A stretch of DNA of 64,000 nucleotides from Bog-473 sp963728845. GTDB taxonomy: Bacteria; Actinomycetota; Acidimicrobiia; Acidimicrobiales; RAAP-2. Location: positions 1 through 64,000 of the forward strand of contig CAVSLS010000044.1 in NCBI GenBank assembly GCA_963728845.1, read 5' to 3'. This document shows positions 39,996 through 48,200 of this stretch, piece by piece (position 1 is the first letter of the stretch; the number at the start of each line of letters is the position of its first letter). The translations under genes were made by a program, and so were the position numbers. The notes under the pieces are model-generated. The model saw only the letters and a list, made by a program, of their open reading frames with translations. It was not told the DNA's origin and did no database searches.

Positions 39996-40898
39996 ATGAG
40001 CCAGCCCGCCCACGAGCCTGCGCCGGCGCCCTCACTGCGCCACATCCCGCGTCGCTACCTGGCTCTGGGGTTGATCATCATGGCCATCTGCCTCCTGGGC
40101 GCGCTCGTCCTCGTGCGGGACAACTCGGGGCCGACGTCCTCGTCGACCGTCGAGACCTTCAACCCGGCGCCCTCCTCCCTCGTCGCCAGCATGGCGGCGG
40201 TGCCCGCGTCGGTCTACGACGCCGTCGGGGTCACCTCGCCGGCCAACCCGGTGACGTCGCCGCGGCCGGTCGGGACGCCGAACGACCCGCTGTGGCGGGC
40301 AACGGTCGACGGCGGGCCGCCCGAGCCGGTCGTGTTCTTCTACGGCGCCGAGTTCGCGCCCTACGCAGCGGCCGAACGCTGGCCCCTGATCCTCGCCCTG
40401 TCTCGTTTCGGCACGTTCAACCAGCTCGGGTTGATGCAGTCGAGCGCGACGACGGCATTCGCCAACTTGTCGACGTTCACCTTCTGGAACGTCTCGTACA
40501 CCAGCCGCTGGGTGGTCCTCGAGTCGGTGGAGCGCTACAGCTCGTTGAACCCGACCGGAGCGCGGTATCTCGGACTCGAGAAGCCCGACGCCCGGCAGTC
40601 CGCGGCGATCGCCGGCTACGGGACGAGCGCCACGACCTTCTCGCTGTTGGACGTGGCCAACCGCTACGTCCTCAGCGGCGCCGCTTTCACCCCCGGCGTT
40701 CTGGCCGGCTTCTCACAGGACCAGATCGCCGGGGACCTCACCATGCCCGCCAGCCCGCTGACGCAGGCGGTGGTGGCGGCGGCCAACGAGGTCACCGCCG
40801 CCATCTGCTCGGTGGACGGGGACAGGCCCGGCGCCGTATGCACCTCCCGCGGCGTCCTGGCAGCGGACGACACCATGAAGATCACACGCCCGCACTGA
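39996..40898 (+). CDS. DUF929 family membrane-anchored thioredoxin-like protein lacking CxxC
   Basis: 300 residues with one N-terminal membrane helix (YLALGLIIMAICLLGALVLV). The body matches DUF929: VVFFYGAEFAPYAAAERWPL, then ALSRFGTFNQLGLMQSS and TFTFWNVSYTSRWV. In most family members the first motif reads CPYC, the redox pair of a thioredoxin fold. Here it is APYA, so both cysteines are replaced. The protein is probably a surface-exposed non-redox relative. It is divergent from the NUDIX gene with a 75 bp gap. Confidence 0.8.
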   Translation: MSQPAHEPAPAPSLRHIPRRYLALGLIIMAICLLGALVLVRDNSGPTSSSTVETFNPAPSSLVASMAAVPASVYDAVGVTSPANPVTSPRPVGTPNDPLWRATVDGGPPEPVVFFYGAEFAPYAAAERWPLILALSRFGTFNQLGLMQSSATTAFANLSTFTFWNVSYTSRWVVLESVERYSSLNPTGARYLGLEKPDARQSAAIAGYGTSATTFSLLDVANRYVLSGAAFTPGVLAGFSQDQIAGDLTMPASPLTQAVVAAANEVTAAICSVDGDRPGAVCTSRGVLAADDTMKITRPH

Positions 40899-40919
40899 GG
40901 CGGGTGGTCTCGGGGACGC

Positions 40920-41177
40920 TCAGCTGGCGCGACGGTCGAGCATCAGCTTGCGTTCGACCTCGTTCATGCCGCCCCAGATCCCGTGCGGCTCACGGATCCT
41001 GATGGCGTAGTCGAGGCATTCACCGCGCACGCGACACTGGTCACAGATCGCCTTGGCGCGCAGCTCGCGCGAGGCCTTCTCCTCCTTGCGCTCGGCATGC
41101 GACGGGGGGAAGAACACCGCGGCTTGCGGTCCCCGGCACGCTGCCTTCAACTGCCACGACTCTGTTCCCTGGCGCAT
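40920..41177 (-). CDS. WhiB family [4Fe-4S] transcriptional regulator, probably WhiB4-like by position
   Basis: 85 residues from ATG 41177 (GGGGGG upstream); an earlier ATG at 41198 is possible. The four cluster cysteines are AACRGP, AICDQCRVRGEC, and the G[VI]WGG turn is GIWGGMNEVER. WhiB proteins bind a redox- and NO-sensitive cluster and regulate transcription with the sigma factor. It is divergent from two ArsA-like ATPases, the same arrangement as M. tuberculosis whiB4 with Rv3679-Rv3680. Confidence 0.9.
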   Translation of the reverse strand: MRQGTESWQLKAACRGPQAAVFFPPSHAERKEEKASRELRAKAICDQCRVRGECLDYAIRIREPHGIWGGMNEVERKLMLDRRAS

Positions 41178-41318
41178 GAAACCCCCCGATAGGGCCATCG
41201 GATCCCCACTGCGTCGGTCAAGCTACTGCTGAGGGTGACCGCTTTCAAGGGGCTTGACCAGGATTTTTGGGCGACGGTCGATCTGCGGCGCGAGCACGGC
41301 AACTACGCTCGGCCCAGC

Positions 41319-42305
41319 ATGGACGTGGGGACCTTCTGCGCACAGAGCCACGTCCTCGTCGTCGCCGGCAAGGGCGGTGTGGGCAAGACGACGATGAGCG
41401 CGGCCCTGGCCAAGATGGCCGCCGGAGCGGGCAAATCGGTCCTCATCATCGAGCTCGAGGGCAAGTCCGGCATCACCGGTGCCTTCGGCCGGCGGGAGGA
41501 CCTGGGCTACGAGGAGATGCTCCTGGCGCCGGCCGCGACCGGTGGCGCCGGGCGCCTGACCGGCTCGGTTCGGGCCCGGCGGCTGACACCCGACGACGCG
41601 CTCATGGAGTATCTCGAAGACCACGGCTTGCGGCGCGTGTCCAAGCGACTGGCGCACTCGGGAGTCCTCGACGTGGTGTCGACGGCGATCCCTGGCATCC
41701 GCGACGTGCTGGTCCTGGGCAAGGTCAAGCAGCTGGAGCGGGAGGCCGTGGCCGACCTGATCGTGGTGGACGCCCCCGCCACGGGTCACGCCATCACGTT
41801 CCTCACCTCCGCCAGCGGGTTGGTGAGCGCCGCCCGAGGCGGCCCCCTGCGCACCCAGGCCCAGGACGTGGTCGATCTGCTCAGCGATCCGGCCCGCTGC
41901 CGGGTGATCCTGGTCACGCTCCCCGAGGAGCTCCCGGTCTCGGAGACGGTCGAGTCGGCCTACACCCTGGAGGACAAGGCGGGCGTGCAGCTCGGGCCGG
42001 TGATCGTCAACGCCTGCGATCCCGAGCCCGTGGGGCTGGAGCGGCCGGCGTCCGAGGTGGCCGCGGCGGCCGGGGCGACGCTGGACCCCGGGCACCTGGC
42101 GGCGCTCGAGGAGGCCCGGCGCTTCCGCCTCGCCCGCCATGCCGTGTCCGCCGAGCAGGTCGAGCGGCTCCGCCGCGACCTGCCCCTCCCCCAGCTCCTT
42201 ATCCCGGCGCTCGAGACCGAGCACATCGGGGCCGCGGAGACCGATCGGTTGGCCGCCGCGCTGGCGGACTCGGTGACCGCGCTGGTGGCCGAGGGCGCAG
42301 GGTGA
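41319..42305 (+). CDS. ArsA/Get3-like ATPase 1 (BagA/BagB type)
   Basis: P-loop ATPase with VVAGKGGVGKTTMSAALAKM near the N-terminus, switch regions LIVVDAPATGHAITFLTSA, and VILVTLPEELPVSETVE. Metal-binding cysteines of arsenite-pumping ArsA are not apparent. I chose ATG 41319 because homology starts there; a GTG at 41235 would add 28 residues without family character. The end overlaps the second ATPase start by four bases. Confidence 0.85.
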   Translation: MDVGTFCAQSHVLVVAGKGGVGKTTMSAALAKMAAGAGKSVLIIELEGKSGITGAFGRREDLGYEEMLLAPAATGGAGRLTGSVRARRLTPDDALMEYLEDHGLRRVSKRLAHSGVLDVVSTAIPGIRDVLVLGKVKQLEREAVADLIVVDAPATGHAITFLTSASGLVSAARGGPLRTQAQDVVDLLSDPARCRVILVTLPEELPVSETVESAYTLEDKAGVQLGPVIVNACDPEPVGLERPASEVAAAAGATLDPGHLAALEEARRFRLARHAVSAEQVERLRRDLPLPQLLIPALETEHIGAAETDRLAAALADSVTALVAEGAG

Positions 42306-43450
42306 GCTCGACGGCCCCAACGGGTGGGGCGGCGGATGCGGCGGCGGGGCCGCGGGGTCCCGGCGCAGCGGACGGGCAGAGGCCTGCCACGCTGCCCGAG
42401 CTGGTCGCCCGGTGTTCGGTCATCGTGTGCTGCGGTTCGGGAGGCGTCGGCAAGACGACGGTGTCCGCCACCTTCGCCCTCGCAGCGGCGCGGGCCGGCC
42501 GCCGTTCCTGCGTGGTCACCGTCGACCCGGCCCGCCGCCTGGCCGACGCGCTGGGAGTGGAGTCGTTGCCCAACACGCCGACCGAGGTGGAGGGCGACTG
42601 GCCCGGTCACCTGCACGCGCTGATGCTCGACTCCAAGGGCACGTTCGACGACCTCATTCAGCGCTACGCGCGCACATCGGAGCAGGCGGAGTCGATCCTG
42701 GCCAACCGGCTGTACCAGAACCTCGCCGGCGCGCTGTCCGGCACGCAGGAGTACATGGCCATGGAGAAGCTCTACGAGCTGGTTCACTCCAATGAGTTCG
42801 ACGTGGTGGTCGTCGACACGCCCCCCACACGCAACGCGCTCGACCTGCTCGACGCGCCGCGCCGTCTCACCCGCTTCTTGGAGAACCGCCTCTTCCGAGC
42901 GTTGCTCGTGCCGACCCGGATGTCGCTGCGGGCCATCGGCATGGCCACACAGGCCCTGCTGCGCACCATCGCCAAGGTGGCCGGCGCCGAGATCGTGCAG
43001 GACACGGTCGCCTTCTTCCAGGCCTTCGAGGGAATGGAGGACGGGTTCCGCAGCCGGGCCTCCGCCGTCCACGAGCTGCTCGCCGATCCGTCCACGGCCT
43101 ACGTCCTGGTCACGTCGGCGCGGCCCGATGCGATTGCCGAGGCGGGCTTCTTCGCCGAGAAGCTGGGCGAGCGCGACGTCGCCGTCGCTGCACTCGTGGT
43201 GAACCGGATCGCGCCCTCGTTCGGGCATGCGAATGGCGCATCCGCTGCTCCCTCGCCAGCCGTGAGCGCCCTGGAAGCCCTGGAGGTCAACCTGGCCGAA
43301 CTGAACGCGGTGGCGGCCAGGGAGGAGGCGGCCTTCTCGGGCCTGGCCGCACAGGTGTCGCCGGCCCCCGTCGGACGGATCCCTCTCTTCGGGGACGACG
43401 TGCACGAGTTGGGTGGGCTGCGGCGGGCGGCCGACCACCTGTTCGCCTGA
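42302..43450 (+). CDS. ArsA/Get3-like ATPase 2 (BagA/BagB type)
   Basis: 382 residues from GTG 42302. CCGSGGVGKTTVSATFALAA is the P-loop. VVTVDPARRLADALG, FDVVVVDTPPTRNALDLLDAP and LVTSARPDAIAEA are the expected Get3/ArsA motifs. In mycobacteria the paired proteins form a hetero-complex, linked to redox and glycerol stress, next to whiB4. The same three-gene arrangement here supports orthology. The first ATPase has a more divergent sensor region, so the two are not recent duplicates. Confidence 0.85.
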   Translation: MSSTAPTGGAADAAAGPRGPGAADGQRPATLPELVARCSVIVCCGSGGVGKTTVSATFALAAARAGRRSCVVTVDPARRLADALGVESLPNTPTEVEGDWPGHLHALMLDSKGTFDDLIQRYARTSEQAESILANRLYQNLAGALSGTQEYMAMEKLYELVHSNEFDVVVVDTPPTRNALDLLDAPRRLTRFLENRLFRALLVPTRMSLRAIGMATQALLRTIAKVAGAEIVQDTVAFFQAFEGMEDGFRSRASAVHELLADPSTAYVLVTSARPDAIAEAGFFAEKLGERDVAVAALVVNRIAPSFGHANGASAAPSPAVSALEALEVNLAELNAVAAREEAAFSGLAAQVSPAPVGRIPLFGDDVHELGGLRRAADHLFA

Positions 43451-43510
43451 ACCGCTAGGTTCGCAGCACGGGTTACGTCCGCCGCAGACCGGTCCGATAG
43501 TGTCCGGTCG

Positions 43511-43966
43511 GTGCAGACCATCCTGGTCGCCAGCGACGCGCCCACCCTGCGCCGGGAGATCGAGGCCGTCATCAGCGGGCCCGACGTCGAGGTGCGCGCG
43601 GTGACCTCGGGCCCCGAGGTGGTCGCCTTCGTCGCCGACGAGTCCCCCGATCTGGTCATCGTCGACATGCAGATGGGCAACATGGGCGGCATGGCCGTGT
43701 GCCTGGAGCTGCGCCTCCAGGAGTCCTACGACGCCTTGGACCACATCCCCGTGCTCATGCTGCTGGACCGCCGGCCGGACGTCTTCCTCGCCCGCCGCTC
43801 GGGTGCCGAAGGTTGGTTGGTGAAGCCGCTGGACCCGCTGCGCCTCCGGCGCGCCGCGGCCGCGCTCTTGGACGACGGCACCTTCGCCGACGATTCGTAC
43901 ACACCCGTGCCCGTGCTGGTGGGCGCAGGACCCCAGCTGCAGGCAGGACCCGAGCCCAGACCCTGA
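43511..43966 (+). CDS. Single-domain response regulator receiver
   Basis: 151 residues from GTG 43511. Receiver fold with the phospho-acceptor in PDLVIVDMQMGNMGG, the acidic pair in TILVASDA and the conserved Lys in GWLVKPLDPLRLRR. There is no DNA-binding output domain; the C-terminal 30 residues are Pro-rich. No kinase is adjacent. It is separated by 11 bases from the CBS-domain gene and is likely cotranscribed with it. Confidence 0.8.
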   Translation: MQTILVASDAPTLRREIEAVISGPDVEVRAVTSGPEVVAFVADESPDLVIVDMQMGNMGGMAVCLELRLQESYDALDHIPVLMLLDRRPDVFLARRSGAEGWLVKPLDPLRLRRAAAALLDDGTFADDSYTPVPVLVGAGPQLQAGPEPRP

Positions 43967-43977
43967 CCGGGCCCGGC

Positions 43978-44956
43978 GTGTCGCACCGACAGGAACCTTC
44001 GGAGGCCCAGCCACACAAGCGAAAGCGCCGACCCTGGCGCCGCGCCGTTGACACGGCCGACCGCAGCCGGACCGGGTCGGCAGGGCCAGTCCCTCGAGTC
44101 GGAGGCATCGGAACAAGAGCGGATCATCACGGAGGCACTGGCGGACCTGCGCGACATGGACGTCCGGGAGGTGATGACGCCGCGGGTCGACGTGACCTAC
44201 CTCAGCATTCCGGTCCACGCGGAGGACATCGCACGGGCGGTACGGAGCTCGGGACACAGCTGCTTCCCGGTGGTGCATGACGACCTCGACGATCTGATCG
44301 GCATCCTCTTCGTCAACGACATCTTCCGGACCGGCGGCGGGGCTCCCGACGCACGCCCGCGGGAGGACGGCAGCGAGCCGAGGGACAGGGACGCCACCGA
44401 CCCCAGTCCGTTGGAGATCTCCCGAAAGGTTCGCCAGCCGTACCTCCTCCCCGAGTCGCTCGGGATCCTTGAGGCGTTGGCCGACATGCGCAAACACCGT
44501 CGGGCCGTCGCCGTCGTGGTCGACGAGTACGGAGGTGTCGCCGGACTGCTCACGATGAAGGACCTCTTGGAACCGCTCGTGGGTGACCTGCACGACGAGT
44601 TCGACGAGGACGAAGAAGCGCACATCGTGCGGGTCGACAACACGCGCTGGCTCATTGATGGGCAGACCAACGTCGACGACGTGCGGGAGCGTCTCGGCAT
44701 GGACATCGCCGAAGGTGAGTACGTCACTCTCGGCGGCCTCCTGTTCGAGCGCTTCGGTCACATACCCACGGAAGGCGAGGAGGTCCGCGTCGGCGACTGG
44801 AACGTGCGGGTGGTCGAAATGGACAAGCGGCGGGTGGCACAGGTCGTCGCCACCTATGCCGGGGGCGCGGCAGGGTCCGAGGACGCAGGTGCGCACGCCG
44901 CTGGCACCGCCGGTGCTGACTCGGGGGCCAACGGAAGCGGGGAATCGTCGGACTGA
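43978..44956 (+). CDS. CorC/HlyC-type CBS-domain protein (frameshift near start)
   Basis: Contains DVREVMTPRVDVTYLS, typical of the CorC/hemolysin family. Two CBS motifs follow, separated by a short insertion (SGHSCFPVVHDD and HRRAVAVVVDEYGGVAGLLTMKDLLEPLVGD), and then the CorC_HlyC domain (LIDGQTNVDDVRERLG, EYVTLGGLLFERFGHIP). There is no membrane domain, so it resembles the soluble CorC form linked to Mg2+/Co2+ homeostasis. GTG 43978 gives a basic N-terminus but requires a frame change near 44,090. A TTG at 44048 opens the main frame. Confidence 0.75.
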
Positions 44957-44997
44957 CGCCGCGGTAGTGTGGCGGGCTGCTCCCCTCGGGGGGTGGA

Positions 44998-45072
44998 CGG
45001 GCTGTGGCGCAGCTTGGTTAGCGCGCTGCGTTCGGGACGCAGAGGTCCCCGGTTCAAATCCGGGCAGCCCGA
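44998..45072 (+). tRNA. tRNA-Pro (anticodon CGG)
   Basis: The acceptor stem CGGGCTG pairs with CAGCCCG without mismatch and the discriminator is A. The anticodon stem is CTGCG/CGCAG with loop TTCGGGA, reading CCG. The T arm contains GGTTCAAATCC. CCA is not encoded. The gene is intact and serves as the insertion site of the following island. Confidence 0.95.
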
Positions 45073-45090
45073 CTGAAAAGCCCTGGTCAG
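45030..45090 (+). repeat. attL-like sequence (3' half of tRNA-Pro plus flank)
   Basis: From the anticodon loop (GTTCGGGACGCAGAGG) through the tRNA 3' end and on to CCCTGGTCAG, this sequence recurs at 52,769-52,830. Only a few substitutions and one gap separate the two copies. Confidence 0.8.
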
Positions 45091-45130
45091 AGGGGTGGGA
45101 TTTCCCCAGATGGTTAGCCCTCCGAACCAA

Positions 45131-45152
45131 TGGCGCGGAAATGGCGCGGAAC
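45131..45152. repeat. Tandem TGGCGCGG 11-mer, left copy
   Basis: TGGCGCGGA-AATGGCGCGGAAC at 45131-45152 has TGGCGCGG twice, 11 bases apart. An almost identical 22-mer in the same orientation lies at 52621-52642 near the other island end, a possible recombinase or accessory-factor site. Confidence 0.5.
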
Positions 45153-45154
45153 TT

Positions 45155-45214
45155 ATTTCTGGGTGCTTGACATATTTCTGGGTGCTTGCTTCTGGGTGCA
45201 TTATTTCTGGGTGC
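45155..45214. repeat. Four direct repeats of ATTTCTGGGTGC
   Basis: Units lie at 45155, 45174, 45188 (variant GCTTCTGGGTGC) and 45203, spaced 19, 14 and 15 bases apart. On the minus strand they encode repeated HPEI or HPEA in the integrase C-terminus. The short, irregular spacing resembles arm-type integrase-binding sites more than a CRISPR. Confidence 0.6.
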
Positions 45215-46033
45215 CGCGCTTCTTCGGAGGGACGCCGCTCGACGGAACTGCCACCGTTGCTGTCGGCCCCGAAGAACGTCTCACCGATGACATCGGCCGC
45301 AGTTCGGTCGACCGCCGCGGGGGCCGAGGCGTAGATGGCCAGGGTCACCCTCGGGTCGGAGTGCCCGAGGCGGGTCTGCGCCGGTCTTTACGTCGACGCC
45401 TTCGACGACCAGTGTTGTGGCGTTGAGACGCCGAAGATCGTGGAAGCCCGCACCGGCGCAGCCGGCGGCGGCCGCGGCAGGCTCCCAGACGCGGCGTCGC
45501 CAGTTCGAGTAGCGGAGGGCTCCACCTCCGTCGTCCGTGAACACGAGTGCGTCGACGTGGTCCTCGCTCAGGCCCTCCCCCTCGAAGTGGTCACCAACAT
45601 GGCGGTGACGGCGTCCGGCATGAACATGGTCCGCCGGCCTGCGTCGGACTTGGGTGGGCTGAGCACGTTTCGTCCGCCGATCCCACCCACACGATGGCTT
45701 CGGTCACCGACAGCTGGCCCTCGCCGAGGTCGAAGTGCCCGACCCGCAATGCCGCCACTTCGGACCAGCGCAGGCCGAGCGTGACGCCGAGCCAGACCAT
45801 GACCTGGTAACGCTCGGGCAGGTGGGTGGCGATGCGTCCGACGTCGGCGATCGACAGTTCGTAACGACGAGTGCCGTCGATCGAGGGCAGCACGATGTTG
45901 CGACAGGGAGTTCGAGCCAGCCAGTCGTTGCGCACGGCATAGCCGAACATGGCCCGCAGCACCTCGTCGTTTCGCTTGACGGTGCGATCGAGCAGGCTCG
46001 CAGCGGTGATCGGCAGCCACACGACCTGCTGTA

Positions 46034-46294
46034 GTGCGGCTCGTCTTCACGCCGCACGGGTGGTCGGGACTATCTCCACTGGCAATCGGTCGACAAGAAG
46101 ACGCTGAAACGGATCAACCGGCTCATCGAAGACACACTGCGTGACCCTTCGCCGGCATCGGAAAGCCCGAACCGCTGCGCCATGTCCTCCAGGGCTGCTG
46201 GTCCAGACGAATCGATGGCGAGCATCGCTTGGTCTACATGGTCGAGGACGACGACATTGGCATGCTGCAAGCCCGCTACCACTACGAGTCGTGA
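46034..46294 (+). pseudogene. YoeB-family mRNA interferase toxin (two frameshifts, no antitoxin)
   Basis: Starting at GTG 46034 the protein reads RLVFTPHGW, then, after one extra G near 46,056, DYLHWQSVDKKTLKRINRLI. One missing T near 46,147 is needed to reach PFAGIGKPEPLRHVLQGCW. It ends with the catalytic region SRRIDGEHRLVYMV and the final LQARYHYES. This is a full-length YoeB of about 86 residues, with the Glu, Arg, His and terminal Tyr residues of the active site. The usual YefM antitoxin upstream is absent; the integrase starts 3 bases away on the other strand. Confidence 0.8.
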
Positions 46295-46343
46295 GCCCCT
46301 GGATGCGCTGGGTCCAGGGACGCATTGACTCCTCTATGTATTT

Positions 46344-46376
46344 TGCGGGTGCTGTGTTACAGAGCACGCACCCGCA
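46344..46376. other. 9 bp GC-rich hairpin downstream of yoeB
   Basis: TGCGGGTGC at 46344-46352 pairs with GCACCCGCA at 46368-46376, with a 15-base loop. It could be a weak terminator; no T-run follows. The remainder of 46,295-46,700 shows no gene. Confidence 0.35.
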
Positions 46377-46700
46377 AGGTGCATACGCGGACATCGCCGT
46401 AACTCCGCTCGCAGACCTAGATAACGGATGAGCGCAGGAATTGGTGTGGAGAATCCGGAGACAACCCACTTTTCCCATCAGTTCCACGCCGCGCCGCCCT
46501 CGGCCGGCGGCTTCGCCGCCGCCTCGGCGGGCGGAAGAAATCACACCGGTGGTCTGGGACGGTCGCTGTCGCCACGGTGCAACGGCCGGAGAGGCAACGC
46601 AACCGCTGAAGCCGAGCCGATTGCTCTGCGCTGTTGGCTGTATTATGCCGTTCTTGGAAGTGGCCTTCCGTCAGGTCATTGTCCGGGATGGAGGTGCGCC

Positions 46701-47393
46701 ATGCGGCCACCACTCTTTGTTATCGCGGCTGCACTAACCCTGGGCGCAGCCATGAGCGTCATGCCGCTGCAGGTCGCAGGCGCCCAGTCACCAAGCACCA
46801 GCGTGCTCGTCCCTTCGAGTGGGGCGACACTATCCGGATCGACGTACCTTGACGCCTCCGCGTCGAACGCCACCAGCGTCGAGTTCCTGCTCTTCGGCGG
46901 CACCTACGGCTATTCAGCCCCCGTGGTCTGCACGGCCACCCTGACCTACTACGGATGGCTGTGTAGCTGGAATACGACGGATGTCCCCAACGGCTCCTAC
47001 GCCTTGGTCTCTTATGCCTCCGGGACGGACGGGAGCGCCTTCAGTCCGCACATCAGCATCACCGTCGACAACCTGGCGACCCAGCTGCTCCTGCCAACGA
47101 ACGGCTCGGACATCTCTGGCAATGTCATCTTCGATGCCTCGGCGCAGGGGACCGACATCACCGGCGTGCACTTCGTCGTAAGCTTTGGTTCAGCCAGTGA
47201 CCTCGACTTCTTGACCGCGACACCGACGTATTACGGCTGGATCGGTGAGTGGAACTCATTGGCTTGTCCACCGGGGTTCCCAAACATCAGCTACAGCTTC
47301 CAAAGCGTCGTCACTCAGGCGGGAGGCGCAACAGCAATGAGTGCACCCGTCGACGTGACTCTGAACAACCCCCCCGGAGGGTGCCCAGCGTAG
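46701..47393 (+). CDS. Secreted protein with tandem Ig-like repeats
   Basis: 230 residues from ATG 46701, preceded by a clear GGAGGT ribosome-binding site seven bases upstream. The signal peptide ends near QVAGAQS. The rest is two related beta-sandwich-like repeats, each with a TxLxPxSGxxLSGSxxLDASA start (VLVPSSGATLSGSTYLDAS; LLLPTNGSDISGNVIFDAS), a VxFxxxxG strand and a TYYGWxxxW segment. This resembles bacterial Ig-like (PF17957-type) modules. No enzyme domain is present, so it is probably an extracellular binding or adhesive protein. It is the first cargo gene. Confidence 0.75.
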   Translation: MRPPLFVIAAALTLGAAMSVMPLQVAGAQSPSTSVLVPSSGATLSGSTYLDASASNATSVEFLLFGGTYGYSAPVVCTATLTYYGWLCSWNTTDVPNGSYALVSYASGTDGSAFSPHISITVDNLATQLLLPTNGSDISGNVIFDASAQGTDITGVHFVVSFGSASDLDFLTATPTYYGWIGEWNSLACPPGFPNISYSFQSVVTQAGGATAMSAPVDVTLNNPPGGCPA

Positions 47394-48200
47394 GCCGTCC
47401 CTGACCACCTGTGATCGGATCGGGGATGATGTCAGCTGCCTCGACCACTTGGCTCGGCGATGAAGCCGGGGCACGGGTCGCCGGGCCGTGCATCGGGCTC
47501 ACGGGTCCGAAGGGTACACCAGACCCGCGACCCAACCCCGATGGCGGGCGGGGGTTGAGTCGGCCACCCCCGGGACGAAGTCAGTGTGACACACGGAGGA
47601 CCGAGCTGTCTCGGGGCCCCCGTTACGCGGAAGCGGCCCCTCGGGTGGGGAGCGGAGGAGGGGCCGCTGGCGCACCTTGAGCCATCGTGACTGACGTAGG
47701 TGTTCCTGGTTATACCGCCGGAGTCCGCCGAATCCGTCGCGCCCCGGGGTGGGCGGCCATCTTGCGGAAGTCGAGCAGCTCTCTAGGTTCAAGTTGGTCG
47801 TGACTAACTTGCCCAGCCGCCCGTCAGCACTCGCGGCCCAACCCTGGAGTAGAGATCACAGAGTTGGGGAGAACCCTCACCCCCAAAGTAGGCAATCCGG
47901 ACCGCATGGCGGGTGCGCCAGCGTCCCGGCGGATGGGGGCACTCTTGACCGTGACGACGCTCGCGGATTATGGGGCACCTGCGCACGCAGATCCGTTCGG
48001 CTTGTGGATTCCTGGAACATATTGCATCCGTTGTGATTCCAGGGGATACTGACAACAACTACACGACAGCGGCCCATGAGTGTGCCGAATCGGCCTTCCG
48101 GGAAATGACGCCCCGAAACCTCGGTAGCGCGACATTCAGCGCCAGAGGTCGACGAAGACCGCGGTGTCCCCGTCGACCTCGAATCGAGGAACGAGGCCGC
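47394..48200. other. About 800 bp without a recognisable gene
   Basis: Open frames here have arginine-rich shadow composition only. I see no tRNA, no clear inverted repeat and no coding fragment that I can name. Confidence 0.5.

Larger units (their letters stand above)
45100..46031 (-). pseudogene. Tyrosine recombinase/integrase, truncated and frameshifted
   Basis: The remaining part of the core-binding domain starts with VVWLPITAASLLDRTVKR and runs to NDWLARTPCRN. The catalytic domain then carries Arg-I (LGLRWSEVAALR), HxxR (FHDLRRLNATTLV), the second His (LGHSDPRVT) and the Tyr nucleophile (LAIYASA). All catalytic residues exist, but in different frames, shifting near 45,640, 45,540 and 45,350. 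The N-terminal arm-binding domain is missing: the sequence beyond 46,031 is the divergent YoeB gene. The C-terminus runs through a set of DNA repeats without a clear stop before the tRNA. Confidence 0.8.

Noticed and set aside
41235..41318. Start of the first ArsA-like ATPase at GTG 41235
   Set aside because: The added 28 residues have no similarity to the family; ATG 41319 precedes the P-loop at the expected distance.
45155..45214. CRISPR array
   Set aside because: Units are 12 bases with spacers of only 2-7 bases, and no cas gene is present.
46428..46700. Upstream extension of the Ig-like protein to 321 residues
   Set aside because: The signal peptide and a strong ribosome-binding site place the start at 46701; the extension has no protein character.
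47970..48200. Upstream extension of the alpha/beta hydrolase
   Set aside because: The extra 77 residues lie before the membrane anchor and lack family similarity; GTG 48201 or ATG 48207 fits better.
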